Assembly (NCBI GenBank): GCA_025923075.1 | Contig: JAICGN010000022.1 | Span: 1-48,805 of the forward strand | Direction of reading: 5' to 3' | Source of the DNA: Chitinophagaceae bacterium | GTDB lineage: Bacteria > Bacteroidota > Bacteroidia > Chitinophagales > Chitinophagaceae | Length of the DNA stretch: 48,805 nucleotides | Shown here: in pieces, positions 8,301-18,396 of the stretch | Position numbering within the stretch: position 1 is the stretch's first letter | Layout: each line of letters opens with the position of its first letter | Made by a program: the position numbers and the translations under genes | The notes under the pieces: model-generated | Told to the model about the DNA's origin: nothing | The model's database searches: none | The model's input: the letters and a program-made list of their open reading frames with translations, nothing else

Positions 8301-9734
8301 CTAGGTTTTAAAGCTGATATGGAATTCAGTCCCTTCAGTTTCCCTGCTCTGCGCCCTGATCTTTGCATTATGAGATTGCAAAATTGTATAAGAAACGGTC
8401 AGCCCAAGCCCCATTCCGTTTTTTTTCATTGTAAAAAATGGTTCAAACAACCTTGGCAAATGCTCTTTGGCGATTCCTTTGCCATTATCTTTTATACAAA
8501 CTTCATAGCCCTCTTCCGAAATGGAAATGCTGATGGTAAGTAATCCGTTTGTATGCATGGATTCAATGGCATTAATGATAATATTGGTAAATGCAATGAT
8601 CAGCTTTGCTTTATCAGCCTGTATAAGTACAGGTTCAGGGGGATAAACCTTTTTGACATGAATATTTTGAAGTTTTATCCTGTCATTTGTCAGAGCGAGA
8701 CTTTCATCCACGATTTCCTGGAGCGATTGTTCAACAAGAGTTAATTCTGATGGTTTGGCCAGGTTGAGTAGTTCAGTAATGATATTGTTAATCCGCAAAG
8801 AGTTTCTTTGAATAATATCCATAAAACTTTTCTCCATTTCATCCCGCTGCAACGGTATCAGCTGATCTACTGATAGGATAATATTGTTCAATGGATTCCT
8901 GATCTCATGGGCCAACATTCGAATCAACCGCTCGTTGGCTGCCAGCTTTTCAGCTTGTAGATTTGCCATCTCGGCTTTTTTGATTTTTGTAATGTCATGT
9001 ATGATTCCATGCACTACAAATGTTTCATCATCTGCCTGGCGTTGCGAAGCAAGTGAAAGAAGACAATCCCTTGTTTCATTACTGTTATTTATTATTTTAA
9101 TCTCATTATCCTCTATATCCGTTCCATTACTCAACTTTTTTAATTTTCCATTCAAACGGTGTTCAGCAATAAAATCCCGGAGGTTACGTCCAACAAGTTC
9201 GCTTTCAGAATAGCCCAGCAATTGAACAGCAGCATCATTTACTTCACTAAAGTTGAGATCACTATCAGTAATAAAAACTGCGTCTTTTGAATTTTCAAAG
9301 AGGTTGCGGTATTTTGCTTCTCTGGTTTTGAGTTCTTTCAAAAAATTTGATCTTTCCAGTGAATAACGAATACATCTTTCTAGTTTCTCAGTACTCAGGT
9401 CGGTTTTTACAAGATAGTCTGTCGCACCTCGCTCCATAGCTTTTATATCTATCGCTTTATTCCCCAAACCCGTAAGTAATACAATTGGTCTATCACAATT
9501 TAATTGTGCTGCAGCATCAAGAAGGTCAAGCCCGGTTTTATGACCGAGGAAATAGTCCACAAAATAAAGATGATATTCTTTGTTTTTGATGGCGTCAATT
9601 GCCACCTGATAGTCCTGGAACCAATCCACAACAAAAGATTTGCCTTCTATATCCGAGATATAATCCTTGATGATGAGAAAATCGTCTTCATCATCTTCTA
9701 TTATGGCGATTCTGATTCTGTTCTGGTTCGGCAT
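8301..9734 (-). CDS. Receiver-PAS-histidine kinase hybrid
   Basis: This 477-residue soluble protein has an N-terminal receiver (acidic cluster E13-D15, phospho-acceptor D60 in FVDYFLG), a PAS domain at about 135-255 (FENSKDAVFITDSDLNFSEV), and a HisKA domain with H276 in AHEIRNPL. The HATPase_c domain follows, with FTNIIINAIES, DNGKGI and GMGLGL motifs. No membrane segment is seen. The N-terminal receiver suggests that it takes a phosphate from another kinase, with output through its own kinase or phosphatase activity. Its kinase half resembles that of the CHASE3 kinase at 2154-3548. It is divergent from the receiver at 10027 and has a possible sigma-54 site upstream. Confidence 0.93.
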   Translation of the reverse strand: MPNQNRIRIAIIEDDEDDFLIIKDYISDIEGKSFVVDWFQDYQVAIDAIKNKEYHLYFVDYFLGHKTGLDLLDAAAQLNCDRPIVLLTGLGNKAIDIKAMERGATDYLVKTDLSTEKLERCIRYSLERSNFLKELKTREAKYRNLFENSKDAVFITDSDLNFSEVNDAAVQLLGYSESELVGRNLRDFIAEHRLNGKLKKLSNGTDIEDNEIKIINNSNETRDCLLSLASQRQADDETFVVHGIIHDITKIKKAEMANLQAEKLAANERLIRMLAHEIRNPLNNIILSVDQLIPLQRDEMEKSFMDIIQRNSLRINNIITELLNLAKPSELTLVEQSLQEIVDESLALTNDRIKLQNIHVKKVYPPEPVLIQADKAKLIIAFTNIIINAIESMHTNGLLTISISISEEGYEVCIKDNGKGIAKEHLPRLFEPFFTMKKNGMGLGLTVSYTILQSHNAKIRAQSRETEGTEFHISFKT

Positions 9735-9777
9735 TTAAAGACTTTTACAAAATGACAATAATTTGTGCTCTCTTGTA

Positions 9778-9794
9778 GCAAAAACAATTCCTAT
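9778..9794 (-). promoter_or_regulatory. Possible sigma-54 promoter of the hybrid kinase
   Basis: Read on the minus strand, ATAGGAATTGTTTTTGC has GG and GC with exactly 10 bases between them and a TTTTTGC block at -12. The -24 half is AGGAA and not TGGCA, so this is weaker than the site at 1661. Transcription would start about 32 bases upstream of the ATG at 9734. The 292-base gap to 10027 shows no other clear structure. Confidence 0.4.
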
Positions 9795-10026
9795 ATCGGT
9801 TGATTTGATTAATACCGGAATTCGGCTGTACAGTTTTCGGATTTTTACGTTTGAAAATGAAAAAGATCACCTGGATATTTTGAATCACAGTTCTGAAATC
9901 ACTCTGGGTCTAAACTTTATTGGGCTGGTATTTGTTGATTGACGGGGTTAGATATTTTCAAATGCGTTTTTGGGCTAATTTTAGGTGAATGCACAGGAAA
10001 TCAAAGTGACACAATAATTACTTCGG

Positions 10027-10368
10027 ATGAAGCCAAAGGTTCTGATAGTTGATGACGAGATTGACTTTTGTATGATTATGAAAGGCTATTTTACCAGGAA
10101 GCATTTTGAGGTTTTCCTGGCTTATACCCTGCAAAGCGGACTTTTCTTATTAGATGAAGCTAAGCCTGATATTTTATTTTTAGATAATAATTTACCCGAT
10201 GGCCAGGGCTGGAAATATGTGGAGCAAATTGTAGAAAAAAATCCCCACTTAAAGGTGTTTCTGATTAGTGCCCATCAGAATAAATCTAGTTTTAGTTCAG
10301 CAAATAAAAACATCGTCGTTTGGGAAAAACCTATTTCCCTCCAAATCTTAAACAATTCTTTTCAATAA
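10027..10368 (+). CDS. Short single-domain response regulator
   Basis: A 113-residue receiver with the acidic pair D9/D10 and phospho-acceptor D53 in FLDNNLPDG. The switch residue is a serine in FLISAH, and the conserved lysine is in WEKPI near the end. The chain stops about ten residues after the KP motif, so the last helix is cut short compared with typical 120-130-residue receivers. It shares the LDNxLPDG and ISAH motifs with the receiver at 1707-2129. It is divergent from the hybrid kinase and convergent with the next receiver (18-base gap). Confidence 0.87.
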   Translation: MKPKVLIVDDEIDFCMIMKGYFTRKHFEVFLAYTLQSGLFLLDEAKPDILFLDNNLPDGQGWKYVEQIVEKNPHLKVFLISAHQNKSSFSSANKNIVVWEKPISLQILNNSFQ

Positions 10369-10386
10369 AAACAGGAGAAATGCCGT

Positions 10387-10815
10387 CTAAACCAGGCAAA
10401 GTGACAGCATATAACGGGCTATTTTTTCCAAATCGGTGATATTGTTGGGTTTAATCACATAGTCTAAGGCGCCTAATTCAAGGCAGAGATTTCTGAATCT
10501 TTCAGATCCGGCCGTACTCCATACGACTTTTGGGATATTTTTATAGCGCTCATTAGTGCTTAATTCACGCAAAATATCAGCGGCATTAAGTCCCGGCATA
10601 TTGTAATCTAACACGATCAGGCAGGGCATCTGGTCGTCTTTTAATTTTTCAAGGGCCGAGAGGATCTCATTACCATTATTCACAAAAAACAGTATAAATC
10701 CGGTATCAATGGAAGTAAACACCTCCTTTAGCATTTCCTGGTCATCTGCATCATCTTCACCAAGCAATATAAACCTGGAAGGCGTCTCCGTGCGGGTAAT
10801 TACTTTTTGTGGCAC
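10387..10815 (-). CDS. Rcp1-like single-domain response regulator
   Basis: A 142-residue receiver of the Rcp1 (cyanobacterial phytochrome partner) type: FILLGEDDADDQEML at the first acidic cluster, phospho-acceptor D70 in LIVLDYNMPGL, and K in VIKPNN. A T/S switch is at STA in VVWSTAGS. It has no output domain. The start codon is GTG at 10815. It is divergent from the giant HAMP-array kinase across 121 bases, so it may be a partner of that kinase or of the Cph1-type kinase that follows it. That pairing is inferred from position only. Confidence 0.9.
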   Translation of the reverse strand: MPQKVITRTETPSRFILLGEDDADDQEMLKEVFTSIDTGFILFFVNNGNEILSALEKLKDDQMPCLIVLDYNMPGLNAADILRELSTNERYKNIPKVVWSTAGSERFRNLCLELGALDYVIKPNNITDLEKIARYMLSLCLV

Positions 10816-10936
10816 AAATTTTTAGATAAGAATTGATCTGCATTCTAAGATAGGACTTTCCCTAATTGCAAGGCTTGAAATTAGTGGAATTTTTATTGGT
10901 TATAGTTTCCCTTATTCGTTTTTATAAAAATATAAT

Positions 10937-13900
10937 ATGAAAAGAACCCCCAAGGCTGCTAAGGCAAGTACTGCGTCTTCTGCTGATAATATTACACTTA
11001 ATGTACAAACCCCTGTTATTGCCGGTAAAACGAATAGTAATGGTACCAAGTCTCAGAAAAATGGTAACAATGATGGTTACCCGGACGAGATCGATAAACA
11101 GGAATTATTACGCCTGCTATTGGAAGTAAAAGAAGGAAATTTTAGTGTTCGGATGCCTGGAGATAAACTAGGCATTAGTGGAAAAATATGTGACACATTG
11201 AATGGAATTATTCTGTTAAATGAAGCATTAGTGGAAGAGTTAACGAAAGCCCGCAAAACTATCGGTCTTAAGGGACATTTAAATCACCGTGTTGAATTGC
11301 CAAGGTTTGCCAGGGGCTCCTGGGCATCCGGTGTTGATTCAATAAATAGTCTTATCTCAGATCTGGTTCACCCCACTATTGAAATCGCTCACGTGATCAG
11401 TTCGGTCGCAAAAGGAAATCTTTCACAGGAAATGCCATTGAAAATCGGTGATCACGTTTTACAGGGCGAGTTTGCAAAAATTGCCGCCGAAGTAAACGAC
11501 ATGGTTAAACAGTTGAATTTGTTTTCAATGGAGGTTACCCGTGTTGCCCGTGAAGTTGGTTCTGAAGGTAAACTTGGTGGGCAGGCTAAAGTAAAAGGTG
11601 TTGCGGGTGTATGGAAAGATCTTACCGACTCCGTAAATCAGATGGCGGGAAATCTTACTGCACAAGTAAGAAATATTGCGGAAGTTACTACCGCCATCGC
11701 AAGAGGCGATCTCCGGAAGAAGATCACAGTGGATGTACAGGGTGAAATTCTTGAATTAAAAAATACGATCAACAACCTTGTTGATCAGTTAAATTCATTC
11801 TCATCAGAGGTGACCCGGGTTGCCCGGGAGGTTGGTACTGAAGGGAAACTTGGTGGCCAGGCAGAAGTAAAAGGCATCGGTGGTACCTGGAAAGACTTAA
11901 CCGATTCAGTGAACCAAATGGCTTCAAACCTTACGGGGCAGGTAAGGAATATCGCCGAGGTTACAACAGCCGTTGCAAGAGGTGACTTATCAAGAAAAAT
12001 TACAGTGGATGTAAAAGGAGAAATCCTTGAATTGAAAAATACAATCAACACGATGGTTGACCAGTTGAACTCATTTTCGGTTGAGGTAACCCGTGTGGCA
12101 AGGGAAGTTGGTAGCGAAGGAAAACTTGGTGGACAAGCAACTGTGAAAGGCATCGGTGGAGTATGGAAAGACTTGACGGATTCAGTAAACCAAATGGCTG
12201 GCAACCTTACCGCACAAGTAAGAAATATTGCGGAGGTAACAACAGCAGTTGCGAAAGGTGACTTGTCAAGAAAAATTACAGTAGATGTAAAAGGCGAAAT
12301 TCTTGAATTGAAGAATACGATCAACACGATGGTGGATCAGTTGAACTCATTTGCATCGGAGGTAACCCGTGTAGCATTGGAAGTTGGTACGGAGGGAAAG
12401 CTTGGTGGCCAGGCAAAAGTCCAGGATGTGGGTGGTACATGGAAAGACCTAACACAGTCGGTGAATCAAATGGCTTCTAATCTGACTGCACAAGTGAGGA
12501 ATATTGCCGATGTAACCACAGCAGTTGCAACAGGCGACCTATCTAAAAAAATCACGGTAAATGTGGCTGGTGAAATTCTCGAGTTAAAGAACACGATCAA
12601 TACGATGGTTGACCAGTTGAACTCATTTGCATCAGAGGTAACGCGTGTTGCGTTGGAAGTTGGTACGGAGGGTAAACTTGGTGGACAAGCAAAAGTGCAG
12701 GGCGTAGGTGGTACATGGAAAGACTTAACAGATTCAGTAAACCAGATGGGATCGAATCTTACTGCACAGGTAAGAAATATTGCGGAAGTAACAACGGCTG
12801 TTGCGAAAGGTGACTTGTCAAGAAAGATTACGGTGGATGTAAAAGGTGAGATTCTTGAATTAAAAAATACGATCAACACGATGGTGGATCAGTTGAATTC
12901 ATTTGGTTCCGAGGTGTTCCGTGTTGCCCGTGAGGTTGGTTCTGAGGGTATGCTTGGTGGGCAGGCGGATGTACCTGGGGTGGAGGGGCTTTGGAAGGAT
13001 TTAACTGACTCGGTAAATAAAATGGCTTCGAATCTTACATCACAAGTAAGAAATATTGCGGAGGTAACAACTGCGGTTGCAAATGGTGATTTGTCACGCA
13101 AAATTGAAGTGGACGTAAAAGGTGAGATCCTTGAATTGAAGAATACGATCAACACGATGGTGGAGCAGCTCCGTGCCTTTGCTTCCGAAGTAACCCGTGT
13201 TGCCAGAGAAGTAGGAACGGATGGGAAACTCGGGGGGCAGGCAAATGTACCTGGCGTTGGGGGTACCTGGAAAGATTTGACCGATTCTGTGAATCAAATG
13301 GCAGGTAACCTCACCGCCCAGGTGCGAAACATCGCCGACGTTGCGATAGCCGTAGCAAATGGTGACATGTCAAGGAAAATCACTGTGGACGTACGTGGAG
13401 AGATCTTGCAGTTAAAAGAAACATTGAATACGATGGTGGATCAGCTACGGGCCTTTGCATCGGAGGTAACGCGTGTTGCACGAGAAGTAGGTACAGATGG
13501 TAAGCTCGGCGGACAGGCCTTTGTACCTGGTGTTGCTGGTACATGGAAAGATCTAACGGATTCAGTAAATCAAATGACAGGTAACCTTACCTCACAGGTT
13601 AGAAATATCGCGGAAGTAACAAAAGCCGTTCAATCTGGAGATTTGACCAAAAAAGTAACTATTGACGTAAAAGGAGAAATCTTCGATCTGAAAAATACCA
13701 TTAATACGATGGTTGACCAGTTGAACTCATTTGCATTTGAGGTAACCCGTGTTGCCCGTGAAGTTGGTACCGAAGGTAAGCTTGGCGGCCAGGCAGAAGT
13801 GCAAGGTGTTGCCGGTACGTGGAAGGATCTAACAGACTCAGTGAACATGATGGCCTCCAACCTTACCAACCAGGTGCGTGGTATTGCAAAAGTGGTGACC

Positions 13901-16900
13901 TCGGTGGCAACAGGTAACCTAAAACAAAAATTATCGATTGTATCGCGTGGAGAGGTTGCGCAATTAATTGATACGATCAACGAAATGATCGATACGCTTG
14001 CGGTGTTTGCCGACCAGGTAACAAACGTTGCCCGTGAGGTTGGTGTTGAGGGAAGATTGGGTGGACAAGCAAGTGTGCCTGGTGCCTCTGGCATTTGGAA
14101 GAACTTAACTGAAAACGTAAACCAGCTGGCAGAAAATCTTACCACACAGGTACGAAATATTGCCGATGTTGCATCGGCGGTAACGAAAGGTGACCTGACG
14201 CAAATGATCCGAGTTGAAGCGAAAGGCGAGGTGGAAGAGTTGAAAGATACCATCAACCAGATGATCGCAAATCTGAAACAGACAACATTGCGTAACCAGG
14301 AACAAGACTGGTTAAAGTCAAACCTTGCCAAGTTTACCCAGATGCTGCAGGGGCAAAAAGATCTGAATACTGTGACACGTCGTATTCTTTCAGAATTAGC
14401 GCAGGTGGTGAATGCACAAAAAGGTATGTTCTATATTTTGGAACAGGATGAAAGTCTTAGAAATCAAAAACTCAAATTATTTTCAGCTTATGCTTTTGGA
14501 GAGGAAGTAAAGACAGCAAGAGAATTTTCTCTGGGCGAAGGACTGGTTGGTCAATGCGCATTGGAAAAAGAAAGAATTTTATTGACCAACGTTCCAAGGA
14601 GTTACACAAAAATCAGCTCAGGCCTTGGTAAGGCGTCGCCATTAAATGTAATTGTACTACCTGTACTATTTGAAAAGGAAATCAAAGCCGTTATTGAACT
14701 GGCATCGTTTGATACATTTAGTGAAACCCACCTCGACTTCCTTAGCCAGTTAACAGAAAGTATCGGGATCGTGTTGAATACGATCGAAGCCAATACAAGA
14801 ACAGAGAGCTTGCTTGTGCAATCACAATCATTGACAGATGAATTGAGAAGAACAAATGAAGAACTGCAGGACAAGGCACACCTGTTAGTGAAACAAAAAG
14901 AAGAAGTGGAGGCCAAGAATAAAGAGGTGGAAGAAGCAAGGTTGTCGTTGGAAGAAAAAGCTGAACAGCTACAGCTAACTTCAAAATATAAATCAGAGTT
15001 CCTGGCAAACATGTCACATGAGTTGCGCACACCATTGAACTCACTCCTGATCCTCGCCCAACAGCTATACGAAAACCACGATGGAAACCTGAACGAGAAA
15101 CAGGTTAGTTATGCGAAAACGATCCATAGTTGCGGTGATGACCTGATCCAGTTGATTAATGATATCCTTGATTTGTCTAAAATTGAATCTGGATATATTT
15201 CAACGGACTTCGTTAAGCTGCAATTTCATGAGATCGCCAACTTTGTTGAAACAACATTCAAACATATTTCTGAAAACAAAAACTTGCGGTTTACAATCGA
15301 CCTTGATCCTAAATTACCTGCAAGTATGGAAACGGATGCACAAAGGCTTAATCAAATTCTTAAGAATCTTTTGTCCAATGCCTTTAAATTCACTGAAAAA
15401 GGGGAAGTTAAGTTGCGTATTTATGAAGCACACCATAATTGGAAACAACATCATCCCGGCCTTGTAAATGCACAGAAAGTTGTAGCATTTGAAATCAAGG
15501 ACACAGGCATTGGGATTTCAAAAGATAAGCAGAATATCATCTTCGAAGCTTTTCAGCAAGCCGAAGGTTCTACCAGCCGCAAGTATGGAGGTACGGGTCT
15601 CGGGTTGTCTATCAGCCGCGGTCTGGCAGATTTGTTAGGTGGATCAATAGAATTGATAAGTGAAATTGGATCGGGCAGTACATTTACTTTATTCCTGCCT
15701 ATTGATTATGATCCCGCTAAAGCAAAGAGGGAAAAGCAAACAAACCTTCAGATCAGTGAATATAAGTTAGCGCCGGGTATTACTGACGCAGCTATTCAAT
15801 CTGTACCTACTATTAAAGTAAGTGAAACAAAAGACCTGGATGCGCTGAATGAAATTATTAATGAGGTTGGCGATGATCGGAATAATGTACTGGCAACTGA
15901 CAAAGTCGTATTGGTGATAGAGGATGATGTTCGATTTGGAAAGATAATGATAGAGAAGGCGCATGAATTAGACTTAAAAGTCGTGGTCGCAACTCATTTT
16001 GGGGATGTCTTTGACCTGGTAAATAAATATTGCCCTATCGCGGTTACACTTGACGTGAAATTGCCGGATGCCAGCGGATGGAGAGTGCTTGACCTATTTA
16101 AAAATGATATCAATTTCAGACATATTCCCGTGCATCTTATTTCTGGAGAAGAGAACAGGCTACTGGCCATGCAGCGTGGCGCAAGAAGTTTTCACTTGAA
16201 GCCATTGAAAACCGAGGCGTTAACCAATCTCTTTAATGATATCGTTGTTTTCAATGACAAAAAACAAAAAAAGGTATTACTGATTGAGGATAATGAGATC
16301 GATTCTTCACAAATGAAAAAAGTATTGGATAACGGAGATCTGATCGATATTGAAATAGTTGATACTGGCAGCGGGGCACTCAACCTGATAAGCCAGCATA
16401 ATTACGATTGCATCGTTGTTGATTATATGCTGCCGGATATCGGTGGGCTTGATCTTGTCACAGAAATCAGTACGATCAGTAAACTGCAAATGACACCGGT
16501 CCTGATCTATTCAGCTAAGGATTTTTTGCCAAAAGAAAGAAACCAGCTGAAACAATATGCAAATAAAATATTGTTGAAAGATGTAAATAGCCTTGACCTC
16601 TTGCTAGAAGAAATGGTAACGTTATTACACATTGATCATAAGAGTTTGCAGCCGGAAAAAAGAAAGCTGATCGAAAACCTGCGCGCAAAAAATGATATAT
16701 TGGCCAACAAAAAAGTGCTTGTGGTAGATGATGATGTGAGAAATCTTTTTGCTCTAACCACTGCTTTTGAGCGGTACGCTATTCATACAATCACCGCTGA
16801 AAGCGGTCAGGAGGCAATGACCATCCTTGATGAAAACAGCGATATTGATATTGTATTAATGGATATAATGATGCCGGAAATGGATGGCTATGAGACCACA

Positions 16901-17074
16901 CAGAAGATAAGAAGAGAACATAAGAATAAAACCTTGCCGATTATTGCCGTTACAGCCAAAGCAATGAAAGGTGACCGTGAAAAATGTATTGAAGCAGGAG
17001 CTTCTGATTATATAACCAAGCCCGTAAAAGTTGATCAGCTGTTATCACTTATGAGAGTGTGGATGTATAAATAA
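10937..17074 (+). CDS. Giant HAMP-array hybrid histidine kinase with GAF and three receivers
   Basis: A 2045-residue protein with no signal peptide or membrane helix, so probably cytosolic. An N-terminal HAMP-like segment leads into about ten tandem 92-residue units (residues about 130-1115), each pairing a canonical HAMP ([15 protein letters not shown]...) with a divergent half ([18 protein letters not shown]). A GAF domain (about 1140-1290), a coiled coil (about 1295-1350), HisKA with H1361 in MSHELRTPL, and HATPase_c ([14 protein letters not shown]) follow. Three receivers have acceptors D1706, D1829 and D1976. The layout resembles group III hybrid kinases such as fungal Nik1/Os-1, which sense osmotic or cell-wall stress, but with more HAMP units. 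The next kinase gene starts 7 bases after the stop. Confidence 0.95.
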   Translation: MKRTPKAAKASTASSADNITLNVQTPVIAGKTNSNGTKSQKNGNNDGYPDEIDKQELLRLLLEVKEGNFSVRMPGDKLGISGKICDTLNGIILLNEALVEELTKARKTIGLKGHLNHRVELPRFARGSWASGVDSINSLISDLVHPTIEIAHVISSVAKGNLSQEMPLKIGDHVLQGEFAKIAAEVNDMVKQLNLFSMEVTRVAREVGSEGKLGGQAKVKGVAGVWKDLTDSVNQMAGNLTAQVRNIAEVTTAIARGDLRKKITVDVQGEILELKNTINNLVDQLNSFSSEVTRVAREVGTEGKLGGQAEVKGIGGTWKDLTDSVNQMASNLTGQVRNIAEVTTAVARGDLSRKITVDVKGEILELKNTINTMVDQLNSFSVEVTRVAREVGSEGKLGGQATVKGIGGVWKDLTDSVNQMAGNLTAQVRNIAEVTTAVAKGDLSRKITVDVKGEILELKNTINTMVDQLNSFASEVTRVALEVGTEGKLGGQAKVQDVGGTWKDLTQSVNQMASNLTAQVRNIADVTTAVATGDLSKKITVNVAGEILELKNTINTMVDQLNSFASEVTRVALEVGTEGKLGGQAKVQGVGGTWKDLTDSVNQMGSNLTAQVRNIAEVTTAVAKGDLSRKITVDVKGEILELKNTINTMVDQLNSFGSEVFRVAREVGSEGMLGGQADVPGVEGLWKDLTDSVNKMASNLTSQVRNIAEVTTAVANGDLSRKIEVDVKGEILELKNTINTMVEQLRAFASEVTRVAREVGTDGKLGGQANVPGVGGTWKDLTDSVNQMAGNLTAQVRNIADVAIAVANGDMSRKITVDVRGEILQLKETLNTMVDQLRAFASEVTRVAREVGTDGKLGGQAFVPGVAGTWKDLTDSVNQMTGNLTSQVRNIAEVTKAVQSGDLTKKVTIDVKGEIFDLKNTINTMVDQLNSFAFEVTRVAREVGTEGKLGGQAEVQGVAGTWKDLTDSVNMMASNLTNQVRGIAKVVTSVATGNLKQKLSIVSRGEVAQLIDTINEMIDTLAVFADQVTNVAREVGVEGRLGGQASVPGASGIWKNLTENVNQLAENLTTQVRNIADVASAVTKGDLTQMIRVEAKGEVEELKDTINQMIANLKQTTLRNQEQDWLKSNLAKFTQMLQGQKDLNTVTRRILSELAQVVNAQKGMFYILEQDESLRNQKLKLFSAYAFGEEVKTAREFSLGEGLVGQCALEKERILLTNVPRSYTKISSGLGKASPLNVIVLPVLFEKEIKAVIELASFDTFSETHLDFLSQLTESIGIVLNTIEANTRTESLLVQSQSLTDELRRTNEELQDKAHLLVKQKEEVEAKNKEVEEARLSLEEKAEQLQLTSKYKSEFLANMSHELRTPLNSLLILAQQLYENHDGNLNEKQVSYAKTIHSCGDDLIQLINDILDLSKIESGYISTDFVKLQFHEIANFVETTFKHISENKNLRFTIDLDPKLPASMETDAQRLNQILKNLLSNAFKFTEKGEVKLRIYEAHHNWKQHHPGLVNAQKVVAFEIKDTGIGISKDKQNIIFEAFQQAEGSTSRKYGGTGLGLSISRGLADLLGGSIELISEIGSGSTFTLFLPIDYDPAKAKREKQTNLQISEYKLAPGITDAAIQSVPTIKVSETKDLDALNEIINEVGDDRNNVLATDKVVLVIEDDVRFGKIMIEKAHELDLKVVVATHFGDVFDLVNKYCPIAVTLDVKLPDASGWRVLDLFKNDINFRHIPVHLISGEENRLLAMQRGARSFHLKPLKTEALTNLFNDIVVFNDKKQKKVLLIEDNEIDSSQMKKVLDNGDLIDIEIVDTGSGALNLISQHNYDCIVVDYMLPDIGGLDLVTEISTISKLQMTPVLIYSAKDFLPKERNQLKQYANKILLKDVNSLDLLLEEMVTLLHIDHKSLQPEKRKLIENLRAKNDILANKKVLVVDDDVRNLFALTTAFERYAIHTITAESGQEAMTILDENSDIDIVLMDIMMPEMDGYETTQKIRREHKNKTLPIIAVTAKAMKGDREKCIEAGASDYITKPVKVDQLLSLMRVWMYK
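11333..14276 (+). repeat. Tandem 276-bp repeat array coding for HAMP units
   Basis: Taking the WKDL motif as the unit start, units begin at 11609, 11885, 12161, 12437, 12713, 12989, 13265, 13541, 13817 and 14093: an exact 276-bp (92-codon) period with no insertion or deletion over nine intervals. A more diverged unit precedes (11333-11608), and the last unit is partial. Units 2-6 are the most alike at the DNA level; units 9 and 10 have drifted most. Confidence 0.95.
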
Positions 17075-17081
17075 TTGAACA

Positions 17082-18359
17082 ATGGAGAAAACAGCGCTGT
17101 CATTACGAAAGCCGGACGCCAAGATTCTTGTTGTAGATGACAGGGCTGATAATCTTATTTCAATAGAGGCAATCCTTGCTCAGGATGACTATACAATCGT
17201 GAAGGCGAATTCGGGAAAAGCTGCACTGAAGATATTACTGAATGATCATGATTTTTCCCTCATTTTGATGGACGTTCAAATGCCTGAACTAAGCGGTTAT
17301 GAAACCGCTACCATTATCTACGAACGGGATAAACTAAGAAACATCCCTATTATTTTCATCACCGCCCACAGCTATGATGAAGATTTTATTTTTAAGGGCT
17401 ACCGCATGGGGGGAGTTGATTACATCTATAAGCCAGTTAAACCGGAACTACTTCGGGCCAAGGTTGCAGTATTTGTTGAATTGTATAGTAAAAATCAACA
17501 GTTAATGCAGCAGGAAAAGAAGTTATTGGCAGCTAATGAATTCCTACAAAAAGAAATCGAAGAAAAAAAAGCATCCGAAGCAAGAATTAATCTTTTGAAT
17601 GAGCAACTTCTCGCTAAAAATGAAAGCCTGAAGCAGATGAATGAAGAGCTTGACCAGTTTGCTTATATGGCTTCCCATGATCTGCAGGAACCCCTGCGGA
17701 AAATTCAGGTATTCAGCGATAAAATTTTAAAGAATAATAATTTTGATACTGACAGCGAGAAGTACTTTGGTAAAATAGTCAACTCATCCAAACGGATGCA
17801 GAACCTGATCAACAATCTCCTGGATTTTTCGAGGCATACAGTTAGCTCAAATGATTTTAAGAAAACACCATTAAAAGATTTGGTCAAGAATGCCCTGACA
17901 GAACTTGAAGTTGAAATAGAAAAGAGCAACGCAAAAATCTATTATGATGAACTGCCTGTTGTATCAGCCGTACCAGGATTGATGCAGCAATTATTTTATA
18001 ACCTGTTTAGTAATGCCATTAAATTCAGAAAACCATCGGAAGACTTGATTATCGATATTCGATCAGAAAAAATAGATCCGAAGAGCCTATCCGGGTTTAC
18101 AAAATTTAACAACAGTAAAAATTTTTATCAGATAACTGTACAGGACAATGGAATTGGTTTTGATGAAAAATATGCAGAAGATATTTTCAGGGTGTTTAAA
18201 CGCCTGCACAGTTACCAGGAATTTGAAGGCACAGGCGTTGGGTTATCTATTTGTAAGAAAATAGTTGAAAAACATAATGGATTCATAAAAGCCGAGAGCA
18301 AAATTGATAAAGGCTCCACGTTTATAATTGGTTTGCCGGAGGCCCACCCCGTAAATTGA
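17082..18359 (+). CDS. Receiver-histidine kinase, Cph1-type kinase core
   Basis: A 425-residue soluble protein. The N-terminal receiver (about 14-130) has phospho-acceptor D64 in LILMDVQMPEL and the KPVKPE lysine motif. A long coiled coil (about 135-190) connects to HisKA, with H199 in MASHDLQEPLRKI, a signature of phytochrome-type (Cph1) kinases. The HATPase_c domain has LFYNLFSNAIKFRK, DNGIGF and GTGVGLSI. It starts 7 bases after the giant HAMP kinase, so the two are almost certainly co-transcribed and probably form one phosphorelay, with phosphate passing from the upstream receivers or kinase to D64. The downstream gene is convergent. Confidence 0.94.
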   Translation: MEKTALSLRKPDAKILVVDDRADNLISIEAILAQDDYTIVKANSGKAALKILLNDHDFSLILMDVQMPELSGYETATIIYERDKLRNIPIIFITAHSYDEDFIFKGYRMGGVDYIYKPVKPELLRAKVAVFVELYSKNQQLMQQEKKLLAANEFLQKEIEEKKASEARINLLNEQLLAKNESLKQMNEELDQFAYMASHDLQEPLRKIQVFSDKILKNNNFDTDSEKYFGKIVNSSKRMQNLINNLLDFSRHTVSSNDFKKTPLKDLVKNALTELEVEIEKSNAKIYYDELPVVSAVPGLMQQLFYNLFSNAIKFRKPSEDLIIDIRSEKIDPKSLSGFTKFNNSKNFYQITVQDNGIGFDEKYAEDIFRVFKRLHSYQEFEGTGVGLSICKKIVEKHNGFIKAESKIDKGSTFIIGLPEAHPVN

Positions 18360-18396
18360 ACAAAGAAAATTGCAGCGGTTATTATTCCACTTTTGG

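Noticed and set aside
10880-10905. Sigma-54-like TGGAATTTTTATTGG before the HAMP-array kinase
   Set aside because: The GG pair is present, but the -12 half has GG and not GC. Too weak to list.
11785-14331. Antisense open frames of 137-233 codons repeated along the HAMP array
   Set aside because: They recur with the 276-bp period and come from the codon use of the sense repeat. The translations match no family, and starts recur at equivalent repeat positions.
15159-15467. Plus-strand open frame of 102 codons inside the giant kinase
   Set aside because: Out-of-frame shadow of the HisKA/HATPase region.
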